A stretch of 64,000 nt of DNA from Flavobacterium channae (GTDB lineage Bacteria > Bacteroidota > Bacteroidia > Flavobacteriales > Flavobacteriaceae), in NCBI RefSeq assembly GCF_021172165.1, contig NZ_CP089096.1, forward strand, positions 1,488,001 through 1,552,000. Reading direction: 5' to 3'. This document shows, in pieces, positions 17,555-26,707 of the stretch. The stretch's first letter is position 1, and every line of letters begins with the position of its first letter. Made by a program: the position numbers and the translations under genes. The notes beneath the pieces were generated by a model. The model saw only the letters and a program-made list of their open reading frames with translations, had not been told where the DNA came from and ran no database searches.

Positions 17555-18640
17555 ATGTTAGTACTCAAATTTGGCGGTACATCAGTAGCCAATGCTCAAA
17601 ATATAAAAAAAGTCGCTGATATTGTTCAGCAAAAAAAAGACAATCAAAAAATAATTGTTGTAGTATCTGCCTGTAGCGGTGTAACCGACCAACTAGTTCA
17701 GTTGACACACTTGGTTTCTGAAAAAAATAAAGAATACAAAACCAAGTTCTCAAACTTAAAAGAACAACACGAAACAGTTATTCAAGAACTTGACTTGATA
17801 CAGGATGAAAAACTTCAAAAAACTATTCATAAGCATTTCAAACATTTAGAAACATTGTTAGAAGGCTGCTATCTTTTGGGCGATGTACAACCTAAAATTC
17901 ACGACGCTATAATTGGTTATGGCGAATTATTGTCTTCTACTATAATTTCTAGTTTTTTTGCTCAAAAATTTGATAGTGAGAATCCATTTGTTGATAGTCG
18001 TTCTTTAATTGTAACCGATGAAAATTTTGGTAATGCCTATGTTTTTTATCCCGAAACCTATCAACATATTGAAGATTATTTCAAAAAAACAGAGAAATCA
18101 CTATTTGTTTTACCCGGATTTATCGCTAGTTCTCGAAATGGCAGCACCACTACTTTAGGTCGCGGAGGTTCTGATTATAAAGCTGCCATCTTAGCTAATG
18201 GTGTTTCTGCTGATTCTCTAGAAATTTGGACAGATGTCAGCGGAATGTATGTGGCCAATCCTAAAATTGTGAAACAAGCGCAACCTATCGCTTCTATTTC
18301 ATACCAAGAAGCGATGGAATTATCTCATTTTGGTGCCAAAGTTTTGTATCCGCCAACAATCCAACCGGCGCTTAAAAAACAAATCCCAATTTGGATCAAA
18401 AATACCTTTGCTCCTAACGAACATGGTACTTTGATTTCCAATCAAAATACAACACCACAACAATCGGTAAAAGGAATTAGTAATATTGATAAAATCGCTT
18501 TACTAACGCTTAAAGCGGCGGAATGGTTGGTGTTTCCGGTATTGCTAAAAAGCTTTTCGAAACCTTATCGTTGCACAACATCAATGTTATTTTCATCACT
18601 CAGGCGTCATCCGAACATTCTATTTGTATCGGAATATTAG
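17555..18640 (+). CDS. thrA: Aspartokinase part of ThrA (5' portion of a frameshifted gene)
   Basis: This is the N-terminal, aspartate kinase part of bifunctional ThrA, which phosphorylates aspartate in the first step of threonine synthesis. It starts with MLVLKFGGTSVANAQN (kinase motif KFGGTSV), then GRGGSDYKAA and the regulatory ACT region. The frame follows the family until GISNIDKIALLTLK near residue 320. It then runs into a sequence without homology-like character (AAEWLVFPVLL) and stops about 40 codons later. The ACT continuation (GMVGVSGIAKKLFE) is in the -1 frame. Restoring one A in the AAA run at 18512-18514 rejoins the two halves without a gap. It may be a sequencing error, a real lesion, or two separate polypeptides. 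Confidence 0.85.
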   Translation: MLVLKFGGTSVANAQNIKKVADIVQQKKDNQKIIVVVSACSGVTDQLVQLTHLVSEKNKEYKTKFSNLKEQHETVIQELDLIQDEKLQKTIHKHFKHLETLLEGCYLLGDVQPKIHDAIIGYGELLSSTIISSFFAQKFDSENPFVDSRSLIVTDENFGNAYVFYPETYQHIEDYFKKTEKSLFVLPGFIASSRNGSTTTLGRGGSDYKAAILANGVSADSLEIWTDVSGMYVANPKIVKQAQPIASISYQEAMELSHFGAKVLYPPTIQPALKKQIPIWIKNTFAPNEHGTLISNQNTTPQQSVKGISNIDKIALLTLKAAEWLVFPVLLKSFSKPYRCTTSMLFSSLRRHPNILFVSEY

Positions 18641-20001
18641 AAAATCAGGCTGAAAAAGCCAAAAAATATATCGACGAAGTGTTTCACAAGGAAATTACTC
18701 ACGGTCAATTGAATGCGTGTCAATTAGAAAAAGATTTGAGTATCATTGCACTTGTGGGTGACCAAATGAAAAATCATCAAGGATTGAGCGGAAAAATGTT
18801 CAGTACTTTAGGTCGAAATAATGTTAATGTTCGCGCCATTGCACAAGGAGCTTCCGAACGTAATATTTCGGCTGTAATCAATTCAAAAGATGTGATAAAA
18901 GCATTAAATGCATTGCATGAAGTTTTCTTTGAAACCGTAACCAAACAATTAAATTTATTTGTGGTTGGAACGGGAAATGTTGGAAGTAAATTCATTGAAC
19001 AAATTTCAAACCAACAAGAATTTTTGAAACAAAACCTAAATATTTCGGTTCGTATTTTGGGATTATCCAACAGCCGAAAAATGCATTTTGATAAAGAAGG
19101 AATCGACTTAAAAAACTGGAAAGAAACTTTAGAAAACGGTAAAAAAGCATCGTTAGCCGAATTCACTTCCAAGGTCAAAGAAATCAACGTGCGTAATAGT
19201 ATTTTCGTTGACAATACTGCTGACGCCGATGTTTCGACTTGGTACAATACTTGTCTAAAAAATAGTATTGCAGTAGTCACTTGTAATAAAATTGCTTGTT
19301 CGTCTCCGCTAGAAAATTATAGAGAACTGAAAGATTTGGTACGACAATACAAAGTTCCGTTTTTATTTGAAACGAATGTTGGAGCCGGTTTACCAATTAT
19401 TGATACCCTAAAAAATTGCATTGCCAGTGGCGACAGAATTCATAAAATTCAAGCGGTTTTATCAGGAAGTTTGAACTTTATCTTCAATAATTTCAACAGA
19501 TATGACACTTATATTGACATAGTAAAACAAGCTCAAATTGAAGGTTATACAGAACCTGATCCTAAGATTGATTTAAGTGGTGTTGATGTTATGCGTAAGC
19601 TTTTAATTCTTATTAGAGAAAGTGGTTATGCTTACGAAATGAGTGATATTGCTAACGAAAGTTTTTTACCCAAAGAATGTTTGGATACGACTTCAGTGCC
19701 CGACTTTTTAACGAGTTTAGAAACTCATAAAGCACATTTTAACGAGTTATTGAAAGAAGCACAAACTAAAGAATGTCGCTTAAAATATGTAGCCCAATTT
19801 GACAATGGAAAAGCATCTGTTGGTTTACAATTCATCGCTAAAGACCATCCGTTTTATCATTTAGACGGAAAAGACAATATTGTATTATTCTACACCGATC
19901 GTTACAAAGAACAACCTTTACTCATTAAAGGTGCTGGTGCTGGTGCTGACGTAACAGCTTCGGGAATTTTTGCAGATGTAATACGTGTAGGAAACTTTTA
20001 A
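18523..20001 (+). CDS. thrA: Homoserine dehydrogenase part of ThrA (3' portion of a frameshifted gene)
   Basis: This 492-residue frame carries the remaining ACT-domain segments (ITQASSEHSICIG and VRAIAQGASERNISAVI) followed by the homoserine dehydrogenase domain: the NAD(P)-binding GTGNVGS near residue 150, FVDNTAD, TCNKIA, ETNVGAGLPII, and the catalytic segment GSLNFIFNNF with EPDPKIDLSGVDVMRKLLIL. It overlaps the upstream frame by 118 bases in the -1 frame. The ATG at 18523 directly follows the point where homology resumes and is preceded by GGCGGA, so independent initiation cannot be excluded. It is followed at 10 bases by thrB. Confidence 0.85.
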   Translation: MVGVSGIAKKLFETLSLHNINVIFITQASSEHSICIGILENQAEKAKKYIDEVFHKEITHGQLNACQLEKDLSIIALVGDQMKNHQGLSGKMFSTLGRNNVNVRAIAQGASERNISAVINSKDVIKALNALHEVFFETVTKQLNLFVVGTGNVGSKFIEQISNQQEFLKQNLNISVRILGLSNSRKMHFDKEGIDLKNWKETLENGKKASLAEFTSKVKEINVRNSIFVDNTADADVSTWYNTCLKNSIAVVTCNKIACSSPLENYRELKDLVRQYKVPFLFETNVGAGLPIIDTLKNCIASGDRIHKIQAVLSGSLNFIFNNFNRYDTYIDIVKQAQIEGYTEPDPKIDLSGVDVMRKLLILIRESGYAYEMSDIANESFLPKECLDTTSVPDFLTSLETHKAHFNELLKEAQTKECRLKYVAQFDNGKASVGLQFIAKDHPFYHLDGKDNIVLFYTDRYKEQPLLIKGAGAGADVTASGIFADVIRVGNF

Positions 20002-20011
20002 AAAATTGATT

Positions 20012-20932
20012 ATGAACGAAATAAAAATATTTTGCCCAGCAACAGTTGCTAATCTTTCTTGTGGTTTCGATATCATCGGACTGTGTTTAGAAGGCATTGG
20101 CGACGAAATGATTTTCCGTAAAAAAGAAGCACCAGGAATTACCATTACTCAAATTACCGGCGCTGATTTACCTTATGAAACTTCAAAAAATGTGTCTGGA
20201 GTTGCCGCTCAAGCTTTAGTCGATCATTTACAACTCGATTATGGTTTTGAAATTGAAATTCACAAAAAAATTAAAGTCGGAAGTGGTATTGGAAGTAGCG
20301 CAGCAAGTGCTGCTGGAGCCGTTTATGGCATTAACGTTTTAGCCGGTAATCCGTTGACTAAAAAAGAATTGGTTCTTTTTAGCATGATTGGTGAAGCCAT
20401 TGCCAGTGGCTCTTTACATGCCGATAACGTTGCTCCTGCTCTTTTAGGTGGATTTTCCTTAATTAGAGGTTACGAACCTTTAGATTTAATCAATATTGAA
20501 AGCCCGAGTGAATTGCATGTTGTGGTTATTCATCCACATATTGAAGTCAAAACTTCAGAAGCCAGAGCCGTTTTACCGAAAGAGGTTCCGTTGAAAAGTG
20601 CCATTATGCAATGGGGAAATGTGGCCGGATTAGTAGCAGGTTTGTACACCGAAGATTATGACTTAATTGGTCGTTCTGTGGTTGATGTTATCGTAGAACC
20701 GGCTCGTAAAAATTTGATTCCTCATTTTGAAGAATTGAAGCAAAGTGCTTTAGAAAACGGCGCTTTGAACTCTGGAATTTCGGGTTCAGGACCTTCAATT
20801 TTTGCTTTATGCAAAGGAATTCAAATAGCTGAAAAAGTGAAAGATAAATTCAATGAATTAGGAAAAGAATTTTACACTTCTTTTGATGTTCATTGTTCTA
20901 AAGTAAACAACACTGGTGTAGTAATTATATAA
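20012..20932 (+). CDS. thrB: Homoserine kinase
   Basis: 306 residues; phosphorylates homoserine, the fourth step from aspartate to threonine. GHMP-kinase motifs are visible: the N-terminal CPATVANLSCGFD, the ATP-binding glycine-rich loop KVGSGIGSSAASA near 89-100, and the C-terminal GSGPSIFAL. The ATG at 20012 is used; an in-frame ATT six bases upstream is not needed. It is the third gene of the leader-thrA-thrB-thrC operon, with a 10-base gap to thrA and a 15-base gap to thrC. Confidence 0.95.
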   Translation: MNEIKIFCPATVANLSCGFDIIGLCLEGIGDEMIFRKKEAPGITITQITGADLPYETSKNVSGVAAQALVDHLQLDYGFEIEIHKKIKVGSGIGSSAASAAGAVYGINVLAGNPLTKKELVLFSMIGEAIASGSLHADNVAPALLGGFSLIRGYEPLDLINIESPSELHVVVIHPHIEVKTSEARAVLPKEVPLKSAIMQWGNVAGLVAGLYTEDYDLIGRSVVDVIVEPARKNLIPHFEELKQSALENGALNSGISGSGPSIFALCKGIQIAEKVKDKFNELGKEFYTSFDVHCSKVNNTGVVII

Positions 20933-20947
20933 TTAGTAAAATTAAAA

Positions 20948-22240
20948 ATGAAATATTTCAGTACCAATAATCACAATATAAAAGTTCGTTTTAAAGACGC
21001 TGTAATTCATGGATTAGCGCCCGATAAAGGTTTGTATTTTCCAGAAGAAATTCCGCAGTTACCACAAAGTTTTTTTAATAATATCGAAAATCTTTCGGAT
21101 ACCGAAATCGCTTATACCGTTTTACAACCTTTCATTGGCGACGAAATTCCGGAATATGCTTTAAAAGAAATCATCAACGAAACCTTGACTTTCGATTTTC
21201 CGGTAGTCAAAATAACGGAAGATTTGTATTCATTAGAACTTTTCCACGGACCAACATTAGCTTTTAAAGACGTTGGCGCAAGATTCATGTCGCGTTGTTT
21301 GGGTTACTTTAACAGAAATTCTAATGAAAATGTGACTGTTTTAGTTGCAACTTCCGGCGATACCGGTGGTGCGGTTGCTAATGGCTTTTTAGGCGTGAAA
21401 GGCGTAAAAGTAGTGATCCTCTACCCTTCTAAACGTGTAAGTGATATTCAGGAAAAACAATTAACTACTTTGGGAGGAAACATTTTTGCTTTGGAAGTAA
21501 CCGATACTTTCGACACTTGCCAAGCTATGGTTAAAAAAGCTTTTTTGGATAGTTCATTGCAAAAATACAATCTAACTTCAGCTAATTCTATCAATGTGGC
21601 GCGTTGGTTACCTCAAATGATTTACTATTTTGTAGCTTATAAAAAACTGAAAAAGCTTCAGCAAAAAGTAGTTATTTCATGTCCAAGTGGAAATTTCGGA
21701 AACATTTGTGCCGGTTTATTGGCTTACAAAATGGGATTACCAATCGAACAATTTATCGCAGCTACCAATGCTAATAATACGGTTCCACGCTTTTTAGAAA
21801 CCGAAGAATATTTACCGTCGCAAACGGTTGCCACATTATCAAACGCTATGGATGTGAGTAATCCGAGTAATTTTGTGCGAATTTTAGAATTATTCCATCA
21901 AAATGTTCCGGAATTGAAATCGGTGTTTTCGTCGTATTCGTATAATGATTTACAAACTAAAAAAGCAATCCAAGAACTATATTCTAAATACGATTACGTT
22001 GCCGATCCGCATGGAGCTGTTGGTTATTTAGGAACACAAAAAGCAACGATTCCAAATAGTGTAAAAGTATTTTTAGAAACGGCACATCCTATCAAATTTA
22101 AAGACGCTGTAGAACAAGTTATTGACAAAGAATTACCATTACCTGATGACATTTCAGCTATTATTGAAAAAGAGAAAAAATCGATTGTAATTGAGAATTA
22201 CGAAGAACTAAAGGAAAGTCTGGCTTTAATTTACAGATAA
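20948..22240 (+). CDS. thrC: Threonine synthase
   Basis: 430 residues; a PLP enzyme that converts O-phosphohomoserine to threonine. The PLP lysine is Lys107 in GPTLAFKDVGARF. The phosphate-binding loop TSGDTGGAVANGF follows, then SANSINVARWLPQ, the hallmark of the bacterial ThrC subfamily, and the C-terminal DPHGAVGYLG. It completes the threonine operon. No intrinsic terminator with a clear stem is visible directly after the stop codon. Confidence 0.95.
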   Translation: MKYFSTNNHNIKVRFKDAVIHGLAPDKGLYFPEEIPQLPQSFFNNIENLSDTEIAYTVLQPFIGDEIPEYALKEIINETLTFDFPVVKITEDLYSLELFHGPTLAFKDVGARFMSRCLGYFNRNSNENVTVLVATSGDTGGAVANGFLGVKGVKVVILYPSKRVSDIQEKQLTTLGGNIFALEVTDTFDTCQAMVKKAFLDSSLQKYNLTSANSINVARWLPQMIYYFVAYKKLKKLQQKVVISCPSGNFGNICAGLLAYKMGLPIEQFIAATNANNTVPRFLETEEYLPSQTVATLSNAMDVSNPSNFVRILELFHQNVPELKSVFSSYSYNDLQTKKAIQELYSKYDYVADPHGAVGYLGTQKATIPNSVKVFLETAHPIKFKDAVEQVIDKELPLPDDISAIIEKEKKSIVIENYEELKESLALIYR

Positions 22241-22278
22241 TGCAATGGAAGTGCTTAAAAATTTTATATTTTTTAAAC

Positions 22279-22309
22279 TTGTACACCTTGTTTAAAAAGA
22301 ATAAATTAG
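22279..22309 (+). promoter_or_regulatory. Candidate gcvT promoter
   Basis: TTG at 22279-22281, a 20-base spacer, then TAAATTAG (22302-22309), one mismatch from TAnnTTTG. It is 27 bases before the gcvT start. The same TAAATTAG variant recurs before the DoxX-like gene at 37455. Confidence 0.45.
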
Positions 22310-22336
22310 CGCATTCAAAAAATACAACATCAAATC

Positions 22337-23419
22337 ATGAAAAATACAGCGTTAACGCACATTCACGAAAGTTTAGGAGCTAAAATGGTTCCGTTTGCTG
22401 GATACAATATGCCAGTTCAATATGAAGGAGTAAATGTAGAACACGAAACCGTTAGAAATGGCGTGGGTGTTTTTGATGTTTCTCACATGGGAGAATTTTT
22501 CTTAAAAGGAGAAAATGCGTTGGCTTTAATTCAGAAAGTAACTTCAAATGACGCTTCTAAATTAGTTGATGGAAAAGCGCAATATTCTTGTTTACCAAAT
22601 AACGAAGGCGGAATTGTTGACGATTTAATCGTTTATAAAGTTGCCGATAATCACTATATGTTGGTGGTAAATGCTTCTAACATTGAAAAAGATTGGAATT
22701 GGATTGCTGAGCACAATGATTTAGGGGTAGACATGCAAAACCTTTCTGATGACTATTCGTTATTAGCGATTCAAGGACCAAAAGCAGCAGAAGCGATGCA
22801 ATCTTTAACTTCTATCGATTTAACAAATATGGGATATTACACATTCCAAATTGGTGATTTCGCAGGAAAAAGCGATGTGATTGTTTCGGCTACAGGTTAT
22901 ACAGGTTCGGGAGGATTTGAAGTATATTTTAAAAATGAAGATGCAGAATACATTTGGAACAAAGTTTTTGAAGCGGGTGCTGCTTTCGGAATCAAGCCAA
23001 TTGGATTAGCTGCGCGTGATACGTTACGTTTAGAAATGGGATTCTGTTTATACGGAAACGACATCAACGATACGACTTCGCCATTAGAAGCAGGTTTAGG
23101 ATGGATTACCAAATTTGATAAAGAATTCACAAATTCAGAAAACTTGAAAAAACAAAAAGAAGCAGGTGTTTCTCGTAAATTAGTTGGTTTCGAAATGGTA
23201 GAAAGAGGAATTCCTCGTCACGATTACGAAATTGCTGATGCAAACGGAAATGTAGTTGGAATCGTAACTTCTGGAACGCAATCTCCTTCAATGGGAATTG
23301 CAATTGGAATGGGATATGTTCCAACAGCATTATCAACACCAGATTCTGAAATTTACATTAGAATTAGAAATAAAGATATTAAAGCGAAAGTGGTTAAAAT
23401 GCCGTTTTACAAAAAGTAA
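22337..23419 (+). CDS. gcvT: Aminomethyltransferase (glycine cleavage T protein)
   Basis: 360 residues. GcvT transfers the aminomethyl carbon of glycine to tetrahydrofolate in the glycine cleavage complex. Family signatures seen: [24 protein letters not shown], the folate-binding [28 protein letters not shown], and the C-terminal [14 protein letters not shown]. Length is normal. The other glycine cleavage genes are not adjacent. The 255 bases after it are low-complexity and AT-rich, with recurring AAATTGAAATTG-like words but no gene. Confidence 0.95.
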   Translation: MKNTALTHIHESLGAKMVPFAGYNMPVQYEGVNVEHETVRNGVGVFDVSHMGEFFLKGENALALIQKVTSNDASKLVDGKAQYSCLPNNEGGIVDDLIVYKVADNHYMLVVNASNIEKDWNWIAEHNDLGVDMQNLSDDYSLLAIQGPKAAEAMQSLTSIDLTNMGYYTFQIGDFAGKSDVIVSATGYTGSGGFEVYFKNEDAEYIWNKVFEAGAAFGIKPIGLAARDTLRLEMGFCLYGNDINDTTSPLEAGLGWITKFDKEFTNSENLKKQKEAGVSRKLVGFEMVERGIPRHDYEIADANGNVVGIVTSGTQSPSMGIAIGMGYVPTALSTPDSEIYIRIRNKDIKAKVVKMPFYKK

Positions 23420-23674
23420 TCAAGAACAAGGGCAAGTTCAAAATTCAAGTACAAATTTGAAAATTGAAATTGACCTTGAATTTTTAAACATATAAGTCAT
23501 ATAAGTTTTCAAGTTGAATTAGATTGCGAATACAAGTTCATAAAAGATTTTTTTGATTTCTGGAATTTTTTTAATCTGTGTTCCAAAAATTTAAAAATTA
23601 AACTTGATTTTTTACATTTGCACTGAAATTTTGAATATTGAACAACGAATTAAGAATATTGAAATTATATAGAA

Positions 23675-24394
23675 ATGGGAAGAGCGTTTGAATTTAGAAA
23701 AGCCCGTAAAATGAAACGTTGGTCAGCAATGGCTAAAACGTTTACAAGAATTGGAAAAGATATCGTAATTGCCGTTAAAGAAGGCGGTCCAAATCCTGAA
23801 ACTAATGCACGTTTAAGAGCGGTTATCCAAAATGCGAAAGCAGCGAATATGCCGAAGGAAAACGTTGAGCGTGCCATTAAAAAAGCATCAGATAAAGATA
23901 CGGCTAACTATAAAGAAGTGTTGTTTGAAGGCTATGCACCTCACGGAATTGCTATTTTGATTGAAACGGCTACGGATAACAACAACAGAACGGTTGCTAA
24001 CATTAGAAGTTACTTCAACAAATGCAATGGAACAATGGGAACACAAGGTTCGGTTGAATTTATGTTTGATCATACGTGTAATTTTAGAATTCCAGCAGAA
24101 GGACAAGATGTGGAAGAATTAGAATTAGAAATGATTGATTTTGGTGTAGAAGAAATCTTTGCAGATGAAGACGGCATTTTAATGTATGCTCCTTTTGAAA
24201 GCTTTGGTGCTATCCAAAAAGAATTGGAAGCTCGTGGATTAGAAATCTTATCTTCTGGATTTGAAAGAATACCACAAGTAACCAAAGAATTAACACCTGA
24301 ACAAGTAGCAGATGTTGAAAAGCTATTAGAAAAAATTGAAGAAGACGATGACGTTATGAACGTATATCATACGATGCAAGAAAGCGCTGAGTAA
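23675..24394 (+). CDS. YebC/PmpR family protein
   Basis: 239 residues of the YebC family, described as DNA-binding transcription regulators and more recently as translation factors that relieve stalling. Signatures: MGRAFEFRKARKMKRW at the N-terminus, KEGGPNPETNARLRA, NMPKENVERAIKKA, FEGYAPHGIAI, and GTQGSVEFMFDH. Domains I to III are all present and the length is as expected. A TACATTTG -7 box (23613-23620) lies about 55 bases upstream. A strong terminator follows. Confidence 0.9.
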   Translation: MGRAFEFRKARKMKRWSAMAKTFTRIGKDIVIAVKEGGPNPETNARLRAVIQNAKAANMPKENVERAIKKASDKDTANYKEVLFEGYAPHGIAILIETATDNNNRTVANIRSYFNKCNGTMGTQGSVEFMFDHTCNFRIPAEGQDVEELELEMIDFGVEEIFADEDGILMYAPFESFGAIQKELEARGLEILSSGFERIPQVTKELTPEQVADVEKLLEKIEEDDDVMNVYHTMQESAE

Positions 24395-24416
24395 TTCTTT
24401 TTCTATATTATATACG

Positions 24417-24448
24417 AAATCCTCGCAAGAAATTGTGAGGATTTTTTT
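24417..24448 (+). terminator. Intrinsic terminator after yebC
   Basis: AAATCCTCGCAA pairs with TTGTGAGGATTT across a GAAA tetraloop (one G-U pair), followed by a T-run. Confidence 0.88.
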
Positions 24449-24497
24449 ATATATTAGCTTAATGTTTTTTTTTAAATTCTAAAAAATTGTAAACCGT

Positions 24498-24860
24498 ATG
24501 AAAAAAAATATACTTTTAATATTATTTTTATTGATTCCTTTTATATCGCATTCACAACAGGAAGAATATGAAGAGATTAAAATAAAAATTATTATAGACA
24601 AAGGACCTTTGCCTGGAGCGAATATTTATATAGAAAACTTAGAAAAAAATGATTCATTTACTACAGATTTTGAAGGCGAAGCTATCATAAAGATTCCTAA
24701 AGACAAAGATCTTATAAGATTGAGTTTTATGGGACCTATTGTCAGATTTAAAATCTTAAGACCAACAGATTATATTGTTGTTGATTTGGACTCAAAAAAA
24801 GTTTGGTATTACTTCAATGGAAAAAAAATTAAAAAGAAGAAAATTAAATTTACCAAATAA
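24498..24860 (+). CDS. Small secreted carboxypeptidase-regulatory-like protein
   Basis: 120 residues. It has a signal peptide (NILLILFLLIPFISHSQ) followed by a single beta-sandwich-like segment. The pattern GPLPGANIYIENLEKND, then TDFEGEAIIKIP, resembles the CarboxypepD_reg/CNA-B fold used at the N-terminus of TonB-dependent receptors, here without a barrel. The C-terminus is very lysine-rich (KKIKKKKIKFTK). Function unknown. It lies in a small island of accessory-looking genes before the REP-like repeats. Confidence 0.65.
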   Translation: MKKNILLILFLLIPFISHSQQEEYEEIKIKIIIDKGPLPGANIYIENLEKNDSFTTDFEGEAIIKIPKDKDLIRLSFMGPIVRFKILRPTDYIVVDLDSKKVWYYFNGKKIKKKKIKFTK

Positions 24861-24868
24861 AGCTCAAT

Positions 24869-24900
24869 CCGATAGTGTGGAATTGCATTCCATTTCCGCA
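24869..24900. repeat. REP-like palindromic repeat, copy 1
   Basis: The unit CCGATAGtGtGGAATTGCATTCC contains the palindrome GGAAT-TGC-ATTCC and recurs in the same orientation at 25443-25474. The copy lies nine bases after one gene and 27 bases before the next. The pattern (short imperfect palindrome, intergenic, dispersed) is that of bacterial REP elements. Confidence 0.6.
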
Positions 24901-24926
24901 AAACAAATCATCAAATTAATTATTAT

Positions 24927-25340
24927 ATGAATTCAAAAAATAATAGAATAATTAAATTAATTTCCAATTTTCTATTAGGATTAGCAATAATTGGATTCCT
25001 GATTTTGTGGTTGAAATATGGTGGGAGAAGTGTTTACAAATCAAAATCAAATGATATAAGCTCTATATATCCTTTATTAGCTGGAGTTTCTTTAATTCTT
25101 CCATATTTATTTTATGTCATACTTTATAAACGAAAACTAAAGCATATTGGAAAAATAAAAAAAATCAGAAATGAGAATGAATCTGAAATTTTTATCTTAA
25201 ATAAATCGAAAAAAACTGTAATAATTAATCATATTTCAGAACTTGAAGACAATCAATGGCATATTTTTAAAATAAAAAAAATGAATCACTCATTTTTAAT
25301 AACGAAATTATTTTTAAAATTGATGAAAAAGACAATTTAG
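24927..25340 (+). CDS. Hypothetical membrane protein, probably frameshifted
   Basis: 137 residues as read. There are two hydrophobic helices (near residues 12-30 and 47-66) and then a basic cytoplasmic segment. Homology was not recognised. After codon 118 the frame reads a short basic tail and stops at 25340, but the -1 frame opens at the same place and runs on for about 60 codons with normal amino-acid composition. The switch point is an eight-A run (25274-25281), read as A_AAA_AAA. The complete protein would therefore be about 174 residues. The gene sits between the two REP-like copies, and its extended frame ends within the second. Confidence 0.6.
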   Translation: MNSKNNRIIKLISNFLLGLAIIGFLILWLKYGGRSVYKSKSNDISSIYPLLAGVSLILPYLFYVILYKRKLKHIGKIKKIRNENESEIFILNKSKKTVIINHISELEDNQWHIFKIKKMNHSFLITKLFLKLMKKTI

Positions 25341-25450
25341 AGATTGAAGATTCAAATAATCAAATTATTGGATTAGCTAAAGAACATTTTAAAAAATTTG
25401 ATATTCCTTCTTATGTAAATTGGGCTTTTATTATTGCTAAAACCCGATAG
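25271..25450 (+). other. -1-frame continuation of the membrane-protein gene
   Basis: This stretch is open in the -1 frame relative to the gene starting at 24927 and encodes a mixed hydrophilic sequence (NESLIFNNEIIFKIDEKDN and onward) ending VNWAFIIAKTR-stop. The TAG stop is part of the CCCGATAG of REP-like copy 2. It has the codon texture of a real C-terminus. No start codon of its own is required if the two frames are joined at the poly-A run. Confidence 0.55.
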
Positions 25451-25474
25451 CGCGGAATTGCATTCCGTGCCCAC
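25443..25474. repeat. REP-like palindromic repeat, copy 2
   Basis: CCCGATAGCGCGGAATTGCATTCC, then GTGCCCAC. It shares 20 of the first 22 core bases with the copy at 24869 and has the same GGAAT-TGC-ATTCC palindrome. It overlaps the probable stop codon of the preceding gene and is followed immediately by a terminator. Confidence 0.6.
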
Positions 25475-25480
25475 AAAACA

Positions 25481-25513
25481 AAAAAATCCCAATCTTTCGA
25501 TTGGGATTTTTTT
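25481..25513. terminator. Bidirectional intrinsic terminator
   Basis: AAAAATCCCAATC/GATTGGGATTTTT with a TTTC loop, A-run before and T-run after. It lies 16 bases from the convergent cysteine-synthase-like gene. Confidence 0.88.
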
Positions 25514-25528
25514 ATATCTAAAATCAAA

Positions 25529-26569
25529 TTACTTGATAATTTCAATTTTTAAAGCTTCTTCTTGGTTAACCGAATCAAAGAAACCTTGCTCGTTCATCCA
25601 ATCATTGCTAAATACTTTACTCATGTATCTTGAACCGTGGTCTGGGAAGATGATTACTACATTACTATTAGCATCAAATTCGCCTTCTTCAGCGTATAGT
25701 TTCACCGCTTGGAAAGCAGCTCCAGAAGTATATCCTACGAATAACCCTTCTCTTTTTGCTAATTCTCTTGCTGTGTGCGCGCTGTCTTCGTCAGAAACTT
25801 TGATAAACTTATCAATCACATCAAAATCAGTAGCTGTTGGAATTAAGTTTTTACCTAAACCTTCTATACGGTATGGATAAATTTCAGCGTTATCAAATTC
25901 TTTTGTTTCGTGATATTTTTTCAAAACCGAACCAAAAGCGTCAACTCCTAAAACTTTAATATTTGGGTTTTTCTCTTTTAAGAAACGAGCCGTTCCCGAA
26001 ATAGTTCCTCCAGTTCCACTACAAGCAACAAGGTGTGTAATTTTACCTCCAGTTTGTTCCCAAATTTCTGGACCTGTACTTCTATAATGGGCATCGATAT
26101 TTAAATCATTGAAATATTGATTAATATAAACCGAACCTTTCGTTTCTTCGTGTAAACGTTTTGCAACATTGTAGTAAGAACGCTCATCATCAGCAGAAAC
26201 GTGCGCAGGGCAAACATAAACCTTTGCTCCCATTGATCTCAACATATCGATTTTATCTTTTGATGATTTAGAACTCACCGCTAAAATACAATCGTACCCT
26301 TTGATGATACTTACCATTGCTAAACTAAAACCTGTATTTCCTGAAGTCGTCTCAATAATCGTGTCACCAGGTTTAAGGATACCTCGTTTTTCAGCTTCTT
26401 CAATAATGTATAATGCGATGCGGTCTTTTGTAGAATGTCCTGGATTGAAGGCTTCAACTTTAGCATAGAAATTACCTGTTAAATCAGCTGAAACTTTACT
26501 CAGTTTGATTAATGGTGTATTTCCAATTAATTCCAACACACTATTATAGGCTTTTATTTCTTCTTTCAT
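25529..26569 (-). CDS. PLP-dependent cysteine synthase / cystathionine beta-synthase family enzyme
   Basis: 346 residues, fold type II PLP enzyme. The PLP lysine is Lys48 in [12 protein letters not shown], the phosphate loop is [12 protein letters not shown] (near 73-84), and [16 protein letters not shown] binds the cofactor phosphate. [10 protein letters not shown] closes the active site. The NPGHSTKDR variant, in place of NPGGSVKDR, together with the extended C-terminus makes the choice between cysteine synthase and cystathionine beta-synthase uncertain. No CBS regulatory pair is present. It is a single-gene unit between a shared terminator and a 138-base AT-rich gap in which I see nothing specific. 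Confidence 0.88.
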   Translation of the reverse strand: MKEEIKAYNSVLELIGNTPLIKLSKVSADLTGNFYAKVEAFNPGHSTKDRIALYIIEEAEKRGILKPGDTIIETTSGNTGFSLAMVSIIKGYDCILAVSSKSSKDKIDMLRSMGAKVYVCPAHVSADDERSYYNVAKRLHEETKGSVYINQYFNDLNIDAHYRSTGPEIWEQTGGKITHLVACSGTGGTISGTARFLKEKNPNIKVLGVDAFGSVLKKYHETKEFDNAEIYPYRIEGLGKNLIPTATDFDVIDKFIKVSDEDSAHTARELAKREGLFVGYTSGAAFQAVKLYAEEGEFDANSNVVIIFPDHGSRYMSKVFSNDWMNEQGFFDSVNQEEALKIEIIK

Positions 26570-26707
26570 ATGAAGATACAGTTTGTTTTAATGTTTCCAA
26601 AATACTATGCATTACTAGCATTTGTAGTATTTTATACTTATTTAATGTCTCTAAATTGCCATATTTGACACTTCTAAAACCTTGCAAATTTAACAAAAAA
26701 AGTTTAA

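Noticed and set aside
18505..18525. Programmed ribosomal frameshift in thrA
   Set aside because: The context CTT AAA GCG does not allow tandem re-pairing after a -1 slip; a simple base deletion or a sequence error is more likely.
23420..23674. AT-rich AAATTGAA-type words after gcvT, as a possible repeat array
   Set aside because: The words do not recur with a fixed period or spacing, so I see only low complexity, not a CRISPR or satellite array.
25434..25880. 148-codon frame on the + strand opposite the cysteine-synthase-like gene
   Set aside because: It is antisense to a clear enzyme gene and shows no domain; it is a shadow frame.
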